43,677 bases of DNA. Origin: Clostridia bacterium. Lineage in GTDB: Bacteria; Bacillota_A; Clostridia; Christensenellales; Aristaeellaceae. Positions 30,288 to 38,765 of the stretch are shown in pieces. Every line of letters begins with the position of its first letter. Position 1 is the stretch's first letter. A program made the position numbers and the translations under genes. The stretch spans positions 1-43,677 of the forward strand of contig JAFZQK010000061.1 of NCBI GenBank assembly GCA_017620455.1. The letters are read 5' to 3'. A model generated the notes under the pieces. The model saw nothing but the letters and a program-made list of their open reading frames with translations, had not been told where the DNA came from and searched no databases.

Positions 30288-32507
30288 ATGGGTTGGTTTG
30301 ACGAGCAGATAGAATTTCGGAAAAAGCACGAGCGCGAGTTGCTGAGCGACTCGTTTGAAGGCATTGCCCGTTCCATTACCGGCCGGAAGATCCACAGCAC
30401 CCTGCAGGACCAGGAGGACGTGAGCGACGCCGTTTCCGGGCTGCTGAAATACTTCGGCCTCAAGGAAAGGGAAGTGCCCGCCAACGTCCGCGGGCTGCAG
30501 GACCGGCTGGATTATCTTCTTTCGCCCACCGGCATCCTGTACCGGGAGGTCATCCTCACCAAGGGCTGGCACAGCGACGCCATGGGGCCCATGATCACTT
30601 CCCTGAAGGACGAGGGCACGGTCATCACCGTGCTGCCCTCCAATATGGGCGGCTATGAGTATGTGGATCCCCGGACCGGGGGCCGGGTGCGGATCAACGC
30701 CAAGGAAGAAAAGCGGATCAGCAGCGAGGCGCTGTGCTTCTACCGCCCGCTGCCCACCCGGGAGCTGACGCTCAAGGATCTGCTGCGCTATATGATGGGC
30801 TGCCTCACCGTGCGCGACCTGGTCAGCTTCGGCGTGGCGGCCCTGGCCATCACGCTGGTGGGCATGCTGATGCCCAAGCTGAACCAGGTGCTGATGGGCA
30901 CCGTGGTGCTCAGCGGCAGCATGCAGCTGCTGTACGCCGTTATGTCTTTCCTGCTGTTCGCCACCATAGGCAGCGCCATCCTGACGATCATCAGAACGAT
31001 GGTGCTCTCCAGGATCCGGGAAAAGCTGAATATCAACGTCAGCGCGGCCACCATGATGCGCATCCTGTCCATGCCGGCGTCCTTCTTCAAATCCTATTCC
31101 GCGGGCGAACTGAACCAGTATATCAGTTACATGGATTCCCTGTGCGCCACCATCGTGGATTCGCTGTTCTCCACGGGGATCACGGGCGTCTTTTCCCTGG
31201 TGTATCTGACGCAGATCTTCGCCTTCGCGCCCAGCCTGGTCTGGCCCAGCCTGATCGTGACGCTGGTGACGCTGGGCATCAGCCTGCTGTCCGCCATGGT
31301 GCAGATGCGCATCGACGCGGAAAAAATGGTGCATACCGCCAAGGAGCGCGGCCTGGTGTATTCCCTGATCACCGGCATCCAGAAGATCCGCCTGAGCGGA
31401 TCGGAAAACCGGGCGTTCGCCAAATGGTCCCAGGCCTATTCCAAGAGCGCGGAGCTCACCTTCAATCCCCCCGGCATCATCAAGCTGTCCGAGGTGTTCA
31501 CCACCGCCATCACCTTGATCGGCACCGCCGTGATGTATTTCATCGCGGTCAGGAGCAAGGTGAGCGTGGCGGACTACTACGCGTTCAACACGGCTTACGG
31601 CTATATTTCCTCCGCGTTTTCCTCCCTGGCGGCCGTGGCGCTGTCCGCCGCTTCCATCAAGCCCATCATCAACCTGATCAAGCCCCTCCTGGCCGCGGCG
31701 CCGGAATTCTCCGCCGCCAAGGAAACCGTCACCCGGCTGTCCGGCAGCATCGAGATGGCCCACGTGACCTTCGGATACGATCCGGACAGCAAGCCGCTGT
31801 TCGACGATTTCAACCTGAGCATCCCACCGCGGCAGTACGTGGCCATCGTGGGGAAGAGCGGCTGCGGAAAGTCCACCCTGGTCCGGCTGCTGCTGGGGTT
31901 TGAAAAGCCCTCCCGCGGCGTGATCAATTATGATAAGAAGGATCTGCAGCAATTGGACCTGCGTTCCCTGCGGCGGCAGATCGGCGTGGTGATGCAGGAC
32001 GGGCACCTGTTTTCCGGCAGCATTTTTGAAAACATCGTGATTTCCGCGCCCACGCTGAAATTGCAGGACGCCTGGGACGCGGCGGAGATCGCGGGGATCG
32101 CCGAGGACATCCGGGATATGCCCATGGGCATGAACACGCTTCTGCAGGAAGGCGGCGGCACCATTTCCGGCGGCCAGCGCCAGCGCCTGATGATCGCCCG
32201 GGCCATCGCGCCCAAGCCCCGGATCCTGATTTTCGACGAGGCCACTTCCGCCCTGGACAACATCACCCAGAAAAAGGTTTCCGACGCCCTGGACAAGATG
32301 AAGTGCACCCGCATCGTCATCGCTCACCGCCTGTCCACCATCCGGCACTGCGACCGCATCCTGGTGATCGACGGCGGCAAGATTGCCGAAGACGGCACCT
32401 ATGAGGACCTGATCGCCCGCAATGGCATCTTCGCCGAACTGGTGGAACGTCAGCGGCTGGGGACCGAAGAAACCAAAAAAAGCGAGCCCGGCGAAGAAAA
32501 TTCCTGA
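30288..32507 (+). CDS. NHLM-type second ABC protein
   Basis: This 739-residue partner of the preceding exporter follows the TIGR03797-like plan: about 160 N-terminal soluble residues (including ILTKGWHSDAMGPMI and LPSNMGGYEYVDPRTG), six membrane helices (about 175-450), then an ABC domain with Walker A GKSGCGKST, signature ISGGQRQR and Walker B ILIFDEATSALD. The N-terminal domain has no C39 Cys/His pair, so peptidase activity rests with the first protein and the two may work as a heterodimer. ATG at 30288 follows GGAGAAGAGGG. It is 34 nt downstream of the C39 exporter. Confidence 0.92.
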   Translation: MGWFDEQIEFRKKHERELLSDSFEGIARSITGRKIHSTLQDQEDVSDAVSGLLKYFGLKEREVPANVRGLQDRLDYLLSPTGILYREVILTKGWHSDAMGPMITSLKDEGTVITVLPSNMGGYEYVDPRTGGRVRINAKEEKRISSEALCFYRPLPTRELTLKDLLRYMMGCLTVRDLVSFGVAALAITLVGMLMPKLNQVLMGTVVLSGSMQLLYAVMSFLLFATIGSAILTIIRTMVLSRIREKLNINVSAATMMRILSMPASFFKSYSAGELNQYISYMDSLCATIVDSLFSTGITGVFSLVYLTQIFAFAPSLVWPSLIVTLVTLGISLLSAMVQMRIDAEKMVHTAKERGLVYSLITGIQKIRLSGSENRAFAKWSQAYSKSAELTFNPPGIIKLSEVFTTAITLIGTAVMYFIAVRSKVSVADYYAFNTAYGYISSAFSSLAAVALSAASIKPIINLIKPLLAAAPEFSAAKETVTRLSGSIEMAHVTFGYDPDSKPLFDDFNLSIPPRQYVAIVGKSGCGKSTLVRLLLGFEKPSRGVINYDKKDLQQLDLRSLRRQIGVVMQDGHLFSGSIFENIVISAPTLKLQDAWDAAEIAGIAEDIRDMPMGMNTLLQEGGGTISGGQRQRLMIARAIAPKPRILIFDEATSALDNITQKKVSDALDKMKCTRIVIAHRLSTIRHCDRILVIDGGKIAEDGTYEDLIARNGIFAELVERQRLGTEETKKSEPGEENS

Positions 32508-32577
32508 CAGATCCGGATTCCGTTCGTATCAATGAATGCGCCGGGGAAAAACGACGCGTGAAAGGATGGAATTATTT

Positions 32578-32952
32578 ATGAAGAAACTGATTGCTCTGAT
32601 ATTTGTTGCGATGCTGCTGGTCTGCGCCGCCTGTGCGGAAGAAGCGCCGGCCCTGTCCGGCGGCTGGGCCCCCTCCGAATCCCCGGAGATCACGGAGGAA
32701 ATGCAGTCCCTGTTCGATAAGGGCATGGAAGGTCTGCTGGGGGTCAATTACGTGCCCGTGGCCTACCTGGGCTCCCAGGTGGTGGCCGGAACAAACCACT
32801 GCTTCCTGGCCCAGGCCACGGTGGTGGTGCCCGATGCCCAGCCGTTCTATGCGCTGATCTACCTGTATGAGAAGCTGGATGGGACCGTGGAGATCCTGCA
32901 CATCACGCCTTTTGATTTCGGCGCCCTGTGCGAATACGGCCCGGTGGAATGA
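32578..32952 (+). CDS. Secreted stefin/cystatin-like protein
   Basis: This 124-residue protein has a signal peptide (about 1-21, likely cut after ACA). The mature part begins with Gly-Gly-Trp near position 28-30, then a helix (ITEEMQSLFDKGMEGLL), then SQVVAGTNHCF, an almost exact copy of the QVVAGTN loop of type 1 cystatins (stefins), and further beta strands. Stefins inhibit papain-like cysteine proteases by wedging the N-terminal Gly and the QxVxG loop into the active site. Both elements are present; the second hairpin is diverged. ATG 32578 has AAAGGATGG upstream. It is 70 nt after the NHLM ABC gene without a visible promoter, so probably in that operon. Inhibition of host or competitor proteases is inferred. 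Confidence 0.78.
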   Translation: MKKLIALIFVAMLLVCAACAEEAPALSGGWAPSESPEITEEMQSLFDKGMEGLLGVNYVPVAYLGSQVVAGTNHCFLAQATVVVPDAQPFYALIYLYEKLDGTVEILHITPFDFGALCEYGPVE

Positions 32953-32967
32953 TCCCGGCGCCCGGAT

Positions 32968-32999
32968 ACGCCCCTCCCCCCTGACTGCGGGAGGGGCGT
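32968..32999 (+). terminator. Terminator-like hairpin after the NHLM operon
   Basis: ACGCCCCTCCC (32968-32978) pairs perfectly with GGGAGGGGCGT (32989-32999). Only a loose T-rich stretch follows (TCCTCGTGTTTTCCC), so it may be partial. Confidence 0.6.
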
Positions 33000-33046
33000 T
33001 CCTCGTGTTTTCCCTTTGTATTCCGGCTTGCAAACGCAAAAAAAGC

Positions 33047-33074
33047 TTTACGCAGGTATATTTTTGTGTATAAT
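33047..33074 (+). promoter_or_regulatory. Promoter of the partner-switching operon
   Basis: TTTACG (33047-33052) and TATAAT (33069-33074) are 16 nt apart, with TGTG before the -10. The leader to the first start is about 105 nt and holds two GC hairpins (around 33110-33130 and 33141-33162). Confidence 0.65.
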
Positions 33075-33187
33075 AGTAAATGGAAGTTTCTGACTTCAAG
33101 GCCAAATATCCCGGGGGCATGATGAGCCCGGATGCAGGCGGCACCGCGCCGGTCCGGCGTGCGCTCCGGGGGTGAGGAGGAATGAGC

Positions 33188-33484
33188 ATGATTGTAAGGG
33201 ACGGCGACAAAACCACCGTTACCCCCGTTGGCCGCATCGATACCCTCGCGGCGCCGCAGTTCGCCGAGGAAATGGATCAGGCGCTGGCCGGGACCCGGGA
33301 TTTGACGCTGGATTGCTCCCGGCTCGAATACATTTCCAGCTCCGGGCTGAAGGTGGTGATGCAGGCGGTGAAAACCATGTACAGCCAGGGGGAGATGCGC
33401 ATCATCAACGTCACCGACGACATCTATGAGGTCCTCAGCCTCACGGGCTTTGTCGCCGTGTGCGACGTGGAAAGACAGGCGTAA
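33188..33484 (+). CDS. STAS anti-sigma factor antagonist 1
   Basis: This 98-residue STAS-domain protein (SpoIIAA/RsbV family) has GRIDTLAAPQF near 15-25 and the phosphorylation loop YISSSGLKV (48-56), with Ser51 in the place of SpoIIAA Ser58. It would bind an RsbW-like kinase when unphosphorylated. The ATG at 33182 is only one base from GGAGG; the ATG at 33188 lies 7 nt from it and is preferred. It is the first gene of the cassette and 120 nt ahead of the second STAS gene. Confidence 0.88.
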   Translation: MIVRDGDKTTVTPVGRIDTLAAPQFAEEMDQALAGTRDLTLDCSRLEYISSSGLKVVMQAVKTMYSQGEMRIINVTDDIYEVLSLTGFVAVCDVERQA

Positions 33485-33604
33485 AGCCCTCCGCCCTGGA
33501 CAGCCAACGATCCTCGTGCCTGCGCGTAAACGGGCCCTGCCGGGTTTCCCGGCGGCAGACCCGGCGCCGGATAAGCAAAAAACGACACAGAAAAGGAGCA
33601 TACC

Positions 33605-33904
33605 ATGAATATCCTGAAGAATCAGAATGGCACCAATCTCACGATCGCTCTGGAGGGCCGCCTGGACACCTCCACCTCCCCGCAGCTGGAGAATGAGCTG
33701 CGCACTGCCCTGGACGGGATCACAGAATTGCTCTTCGACCTGGAAAAGCTGGATTACATTTCTTCCGCCGGTCTGCGCGTGCTGCTTTCGGCCCAGAAGA
33801 CCATGAAAAAGCAGGGAGAGATGGAGATCTACAACGTGAAGCCCGAAATCATGGAGATCTTTGAAGTGACGGGCTTTGTGGATATCCTGACCATCCGGGA
33901 ATAA
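33605..33904 (+). CDS. STAS anti-sigma factor antagonist 2
   Basis: This 99-residue STAS protein has EGRLDTSTSPQLE (17-29) and the loop YISSAGLRVL (51-60), with Ser54 as the expected phosphate acceptor. It is clearly a paralogue of the previous protein yet differs enough to have its own partner. AAAGGAG lies 6 nt ahead of the ATG. Two antagonists plus two kinase domains plus two phosphatases in this locus suggest paired or crossed partner switching. Confidence 0.9.
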   Translation: MNILKNQNGTNLTIALEGRLDTSTSPQLENELRTALDGITELLFDLEKLDYISSAGLRVLLSAQKTMKKQGEMEIYNVKPEIMEIFEVTGFVDILTIRE

Positions 33905-33948
33905 GCCGCGGCATCCGGCGGCTTTCTGCGAGGGAGAAAACCTTCCTT

Positions 33949-34818
33949 ATGATAACGACAGAAAAAATCACGCTGGCACAGAAGCCGCAGATCGATGCGA
34001 TCCGCGCGGCGTACGGCCATCCATCCGAGTCCCATTCCTTTGCCTCGCTGTTTCTGTGGCAGCGTGACATGGGATTGACGATCCATTTGGAAGAGGACGC
34101 ATACATCGTCCGCTGCACCTCCAGGCCCGGCAACTGCTGGTACTTTCCCTGTGGAAACAGGGAACGGGGGGCCGGATGGATCGAGGAGCTGCTCAGGGAA
34201 GAAGAGCCGCTGGATCTGATCTATGCCCGGGACGGGGACATCGCGTTTCTGGAAGAGCGGTTTCCGGGCGTGTTTGAGTTTGCTCCCGCGGACGGGGATT
34301 CGGAATACCTGTACGACCGGCAGGCCTACCTGACCATGGCGGGGGAGGGCTACCGCCGCATCCGCAAGGGCGTGAAGCGCCTGTGCGCCGAGCACGAGCT
34401 GCGCGTGGAGCCCTGGACGGCGGAAAACAACAGCGACATGGAAAAGGTGCTGCGGCGCTGGCATGCCCGTTTTCCCGGCGAGGACGGGCTTATGGACTGG
34501 GGCACCTCCCAGCTGATGATGGAGCACCGCCGGACGCTGGATCTGACGGGCGTGATCGTGTACCTGGATGGGGAGCCGGCTTCCATTTCCGCCGGATTTC
34601 CCCTGACGGAGACTTCCTTCGATATCGCTTTTTCCAAGAGCACAGAGCGCATTTCCGGCTTGCAGGACTATACCCGCCAGGCGTTGGCCCGCATACTGCC
34701 CGAGCACTATGCCATTCTGAACGGCGAGGATGACCTGGGGATCCCCGGCATCCGGCTGGTCAAGCAGCTGATGCGTCCCATCGGCCAGATACGAATGAAC
34801 GAGGCTCGGAAGAAATGA
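33949..34818 (+). CDS. DUF2156 (GNAT-like) family protein
   Basis: This 289-residue cytoplasmic protein has the DUF2156 fold, related to the aminoacyl-transferase part of MprF-type lysyl-phosphatidylglycerol synthases but without its membrane flippase. Visible family features are SFASLFLWQRDM near 25-36, YLYDRQAYLTMAGEGYRRIRKGVKRL near 123-148 and DFDIAFSKSTERI-like and LNGEDDLGIPGIR segments near the C-terminus. The function of soluble members is not settled; transfer of an amino acid from tRNA or acyl transfer is possible. Its stop overlaps the MATE gene start (ATGA), so it belongs to the partner-switching operon. Confidence 0.82.
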   Translation: MITTEKITLAQKPQIDAIRAAYGHPSESHSFASLFLWQRDMGLTIHLEEDAYIVRCTSRPGNCWYFPCGNRERGAGWIEELLREEEPLDLIYARDGDIAFLEERFPGVFEFAPADGDSEYLYDRQAYLTMAGEGYRRIRKGVKRLCAEHELRVEPWTAENNSDMEKVLRRWHARFPGEDGLMDWGTSQLMMEHRRTLDLTGVIVYLDGEPASISAGFPLTETSFDIAFSKSTERISGLQDYTRQALARILPEHYAILNGEDDLGIPGIRLVKQLMRPIGQIRMNEARKK

Positions 34819-36551
34819 GGCAGCAAACCATCGACCGATTCTTTTCCGGAAGGATGTTCCGGCGCCAGTTTTTCCCGGCGCTGGTTTCTGCCATCGTGCT
34901 TTCTCTCGGGGACGTTGCCGATGGGTTGGTGCTGGGCAACCGGGTCGGGTATATCGGATTGGCGGCCATCGCGCTGTCCATGCCGGTGGTTCAGGTCTTC
35001 AATGCGATCATGAACGGCTTTGGGATCGGCGGGAGCGTGCGCTTTTCCCAGCAGATGGCGCAGGGAAAGCGGGAGGAGGCGCTGGCGGATTTCCAGGGCA
35101 CTTTTTGCGTCAGCCTGATCGCGGGAGCCGTATTCGCGGTCCTGGGCAATCTGCTGATCCGGCCGCTGCTGGGGCTGCTGGGGACCGTGCCGGAGGACGG
35201 AGAGCTCTATGACGCCTGCCGCGTTTACCTGGGCATCACGCTGCTGGGCACGCCCATGCTGTTCCTGAACTACCTGCTGAACTACTACATGAAGAACGAC
35301 GACCTGGAAAAGCAGGCCAGTGTGGCGTTCACCGCGGGCAATGTGGTGGATATTTCGCTGAACGTGCTGCTGGTGCTGGTGCTGCGGCTGGATGTCGCGG
35401 GCGCCGCCATCGCCACGGTGGCGGGGCAGACGGTGGGAACGGCCATTTCTGTCGCGGTGATCTGCCGCCGCAAAGGGACGCTGAAGTTCAGCCCCATGAA
35501 ACCGGCTTTCAGGAGCGTGTTCTCCTCCTTTGCCAGGGGCCTTTCCTCGTCGGTGGAGTTTCTTTACAGCATGATTTTCCTGCTCATCGCCAACCGCCTG
35601 CTGCTGGACAGCATCGGCGGCATCGGAATCGCCGTGCTGGACGTGGTGCTGAGCGTTTCTTACTTCAGAATGAACCTGTGCGACGCCACGGCGAAGTCTT
35701 CGCTGCCGGTCATCAGCACGTACTACGGAGAGTACAACGAGGACGGGATGCGCCTGGCGCTGTCTACCGCGCTGCGCTATGCGCTGGCGTCCAGCCTGAT
35801 CCTGGCCGCGGCGGTCTTTCTGTTTCCCGATCTGATCTGCCGTTTTTTCGGCCTGACGGAGGAGAAGATCCTTACCGCCGGGCGGGAGGCGCTCAGGTAT
35901 TTCGCCGTCAGCATCCCCCTGTCCAGCGTGGGCATTATGCTGGCGAATTATTACGAAGCCCGGCAGTCGGAGAAGGATACGCTGCTGTTGAGCACGCTGC
36001 GGGGCGTGCTGCCCGTGATGCTGGCGCTGATTTTCATGCTCTCTGCGCCGGAACGGTTCTGGAAGCTGTTCGTGCTGTCGGAAGCGATGACGCTGGCGAT
36101 ATTCGGGCTGTGCAAGTGCTTTTCCAGCCGGCCTCCCTTCCAGCGGGAACGCGTTTTCCGCAAGACCATTTTTTCCAGGAGCGAGGAAATCACCGAAACC
36201 ACGGAGGAGATCGGGGAATTCTGCCAGCGCTGGGACGCCCCGGTCAAGCAGCAGTACATTGCCGCCATGGCCGTGGAGGAAATCTGCGTGGCCACGCTGG
36301 ACAACGGCTTCCGCGGCAAGGAAGACGGCTTCATCCAGCTGACCATGATCGCCCTGGAGGATGGCAGCATGGAACTGCATATCCGGGACAACGCCGATTC
36401 GTTTAATCCCCTGGCCATGGAAATGAACGGCGCGGCCACGGATGAGGACGTGGATTTTTCCGCCCTGGGCATCAGCGCCATCAAAAAGAAAGTGAAAGAG
36501 TTTTCCTACCGGCACTACCAAGGCTTCAACACGGTCATCATACGCCTGTAA
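34815..36551 (+). CDS. MATE-type transporter fused to an RsbW-like ATPase
   Basis: This 578-residue protein is a fusion. Residues about 10-435 form a MATE/MOP-type transporter of about twelve helices (GDVADGLVLGNRVG and GFGIGGSVRFSQQ near the start). From about 440 an HATPase_c_2/RsbW-like domain follows, with an N-box AVEEICVATLDN (about 485-497), a G1-like DNADSFNP, and ALGISAIKK near the end. RsbW domains phosphorylate STAS proteins. The transporter may act as a sensor whose state gates the kinase, or the kinase may control transport. It overlaps the DUF2156 gene and lies 15 nt before the SpoIIE-type gene. The joint is in frame with no sign of assembly error. Confidence 0.85.
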   Translation: MRQQTIDRFFSGRMFRRQFFPALVSAIVLSLGDVADGLVLGNRVGYIGLAAIALSMPVVQVFNAIMNGFGIGGSVRFSQQMAQGKREEALADFQGTFCVSLIAGAVFAVLGNLLIRPLLGLLGTVPEDGELYDACRVYLGITLLGTPMLFLNYLLNYYMKNDDLEKQASVAFTAGNVVDISLNVLLVLVLRLDVAGAAIATVAGQTVGTAISVAVICRRKGTLKFSPMKPAFRSVFSSFARGLSSSVEFLYSMIFLLIANRLLLDSIGGIGIAVLDVVLSVSYFRMNLCDATAKSSLPVISTYYGEYNEDGMRLALSTALRYALASSLILAAAVFLFPDLICRFFGLTEEKILTAGREALRYFAVSIPLSSVGIMLANYYEARQSEKDTLLLSTLRGVLPVMLALIFMLSAPERFWKLFVLSEAMTLAIFGLCKCFSSRPPFQRERVFRKTIFSRSEEITETTEEIGEFCQRWDAPVKQQYIAAMAVEEICVATLDNGFRGKEDGFIQLTMIALEDGSMELHIRDNADSFNPLAMEMNGAATDEDVDFSALGISAIKKKVKEFSYRHYQGFNTVIIRL

Positions 36552-36566
36552 AAGGGAGGATTCACC

Positions 36567-38702
36567 ATGTCGGAAACCGCACTGCGGCCCAAAGAGCGGA
36601 AAATGCGGCGGTCCATCAGCAGGAAAACGCTGCTTTCGATCCTGCTGATCGCTTTTGTGCTGGGGATCACGGCCATTGTGATCGGGTATACCGTTTATTC
36701 CAACACGATGGACAGCCATTATCTGAACAATACCAGCCACCTGGCCAATACGGCTGCGGCGCTGGTGGACCGGGACGTGGTGGAAAAATACAGCGTGATG
36801 ATCCACGAAAGGTATCTGGAGGCGACGGAGGAGGAACGGGAGGACCAGGAGAGCGAGGCCTATCGCAGCCGGTTTGCCGACATTGAAGACAATGAGGATT
36901 ATCAGCGGCTTCGCAGCACGCTGATCACCGTGAAAGAAAAGAACGACGTCATGTTCACCTACATCATGGTGATCGACAAGGCCCGGCATGTCTGCCTTTA
37001 CGTGGCCGACGGCACCGACGTGGACGATGAATTCTACAGCGCGCCGGGCATCTGGGAGCCCATTGAGGACGATCAGGCGGATTCGCTGCTGCGGGGGAAC
37101 GAAGCCGTGATCACCAATGAGCCCGATTTCGGCTGGCTCAGCTCCGGCGGCTCCCCGATCTATGTTTCGGACGACGGCACCTTCTCCGCGGCCATCATTG
37201 ATATTTCCATGGACAAGGTGATGAGCGACCGGCAGTCGTTCCTGATCAATTATTGCGTGACGCTGCTGGTGGTGACCGCCGTGCTCAGCGCGCTGATGGC
37301 GTGGAACATGCGGCGGCAGGTTGTGGTGCCCATCAACAAACTGGCGAAAGCCGCCACCCAATACAGCTACGACCGGGCGCACCATACGGACAGCCGCCCC
37401 GTGGCGCTGAACCACTTTTCCGGGCTGAACATCCGCACCGGCGACGAATTGGAAAACCTGAGCACCGTGATGGATGACCTGGAAACGCAGCTGGCGGAGT
37501 ATATCGACGATCTGACCCGGGTGACCGCCGAGAAGGAGCGCATCGGGGCGGAACTCAACGTGGCCACGCAGATCCAGGCGGACATGCTGCCCCGGATCTT
37601 TCCGGCCTTCCCGGACCGTACGGAATTTGATCTGTACGCCATGATGCACCCGGCCAAGGAAGTGGGCGGCGATTTCTATGATTTCTTCCTGGTGGACGAC
37701 GATCACCTGGCGCTGGTAATGGCCGATGTGAGCGGCAAGGGGGTGCCGGCGGCGCTGTTTATGGTGATCGCCAAGACGCTGATCAAGAACCGCGTCCAGA
37801 TGGGCGGAAGCCCGGCGGAGGTGCTCTGCAGCGTCAACGATCAGCTGTGCGAAGGAAACGAGGCGGAGCTGTTCGTGACGGTGTGGCTGGCGGTGATCGA
37901 GATTTCCACCGGCCGCGGCGTGGCGGCCAACGCCGGCCATGAGCATCCGGTGCTCCGCCGCGCCAACGGGCAGTACGAGCTGGTGGAATACCGCCATTCT
38001 CCCGCCGTGGCCACGATGGAAGGCCTCCGTTTCCGGGAGCATGCCTTCGAGCTGCACCCCGGGGACAGCCTGTTTGTCTACACCGACGGCGTGCCGGAAG
38101 CCACCAACGCGCAGAACGAGCTGTTCGGCACGGACCGTATGCTGGCCGCACTGAACCGCGATCCCGACGCAGCGCCCAGGAGCCAGCTGGACGCGGTGCG
38201 GCAGGATATCCGTGCGTTCGTGGGCGGCGCGCCGCAATTTGACGATATCACGATGCTGAGCCTCTACTACGCGGGAGGAGGAGGGAAAAACACCATGAAT
38301 GAACTGACTCTGGAAGCCAAGGTGGAAAACCTGGAAGAGGTGCTCGGATTTGTGGACCGGTTTTTGGAAAAAATGAAATGCCCTCCGAAAGTCCAGATGC
38401 AGATCGACGTGGCGGTGGAAGAGCTGTTCGTGAATATCGCCAGCTATGCTTATACCCCGAATGTGGGGATGGCGACGATCCGGGTGGACACGGCGCAGGA
38501 TCCCGCGCAGGTGGCCGTCACCTTTATTGACCGGGGCATCCCCTACGGTCCTTTGGCCAAGGCCGATCCGGACATCACCCTGCCCGCCGAGCAGAGGCAG
38601 ATCGGCGGCCTGGGCATCTACATGGTGAAAAAGAGCATGGATAAGGTAGAATACGAATATCGGGACGGGCAGAACATCCTGACCATCCGCAAAGCCATCT
38701 GA
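36567..38702 (+). CDS. Sensor SpoIIE-type phosphatase fused to an RsbW-like domain
   Basis: This 711-residue membrane protein has a first helix at about 22-42, an outer sensor domain (about 43-228, Cache-like), a second helix at about 229-247, a HAMP-like linker and a coiled coil to about 335. The SpoIIE/PP2C phosphatase follows (GGDFYDFFLVDDDHLAL, VSGKGVPAALFM, FVTVWLAVIE, NAGHEHP, YTDGVPEA, PQFDDITML). From about 575 an RsbW-like ATPase follows, with AVEELFVNIASYAY and GGLGIYMVKK. It thus joins the phosphatase and kinase sides of a partner switch. AAGGGAGG precedes the ATG. It is the last gene of the operon. Confidence 0.9.
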   Translation: MSETALRPKERKMRRSISRKTLLSILLIAFVLGITAIVIGYTVYSNTMDSHYLNNTSHLANTAAALVDRDVVEKYSVMIHERYLEATEEEREDQESEAYRSRFADIEDNEDYQRLRSTLITVKEKNDVMFTYIMVIDKARHVCLYVADGTDVDDEFYSAPGIWEPIEDDQADSLLRGNEAVITNEPDFGWLSSGGSPIYVSDDGTFSAAIIDISMDKVMSDRQSFLINYCVTLLVVTAVLSALMAWNMRRQVVVPINKLAKAATQYSYDRAHHTDSRPVALNHFSGLNIRTGDELENLSTVMDDLETQLAEYIDDLTRVTAEKERIGAELNVATQIQADMLPRIFPAFPDRTEFDLYAMMHPAKEVGGDFYDFFLVDDDHLALVMADVSGKGVPAALFMVIAKTLIKNRVQMGGSPAEVLCSVNDQLCEGNEAELFVTVWLAVIEISTGRGVAANAGHEHPVLRRANGQYELVEYRHSPAVATMEGLRFREHAFELHPGDSLFVYTDGVPEATNAQNELFGTDRMLAALNRDPDAAPRSQLDAVRQDIRAFVGGAPQFDDITMLSLYYAGGGGKNTMNELTLEAKVENLEEVLGFVDRFLEKMKCPPKVQMQIDVAVEELFVNIASYAYTPNVGMATIRVDTAQDPAQVAVTFIDRGIPYGPLAKADPDITLPAEQRQIGGLGIYMVKKSMDKVEYEYRDGQNILTIRKAI

Positions 38703-38712
38703 AAAAGCGAAG

Positions 38713-38748
38713 AGCGCCTGGAAAAAACTATTTCCAGGCGTTCTTTTT
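38713..38748. terminator. Bidirectional terminator between convergent operons
   Basis: CGCCTGGAAA (38715-38724) pairs with TTTCCAGGCG (38731-38740), followed by TTCTTTTTG on the plus strand and CTCTTCGCTTTTTC on the minus strand. Confidence 0.85.
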
Positions 38749-38765
38749 GTTTGTAAAGCCGGTAA

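Noticed and set aside
30180..32348. A 722-codon minus-strand frame, with a similar one at 27368-28996
   Set aside because: Both are shadows of the NHLM ABC genes; low-complexity Gly/His/Gln content and no start signals.
34707..38237. A 1176-codon open frame on the minus strand
   Set aside because: It lies opposite three convincing genes (MATE-RsbW, SpoIIE-RsbW and the end of DUF2156), is His/Gln/Arg-rich by composition only and has no domain.
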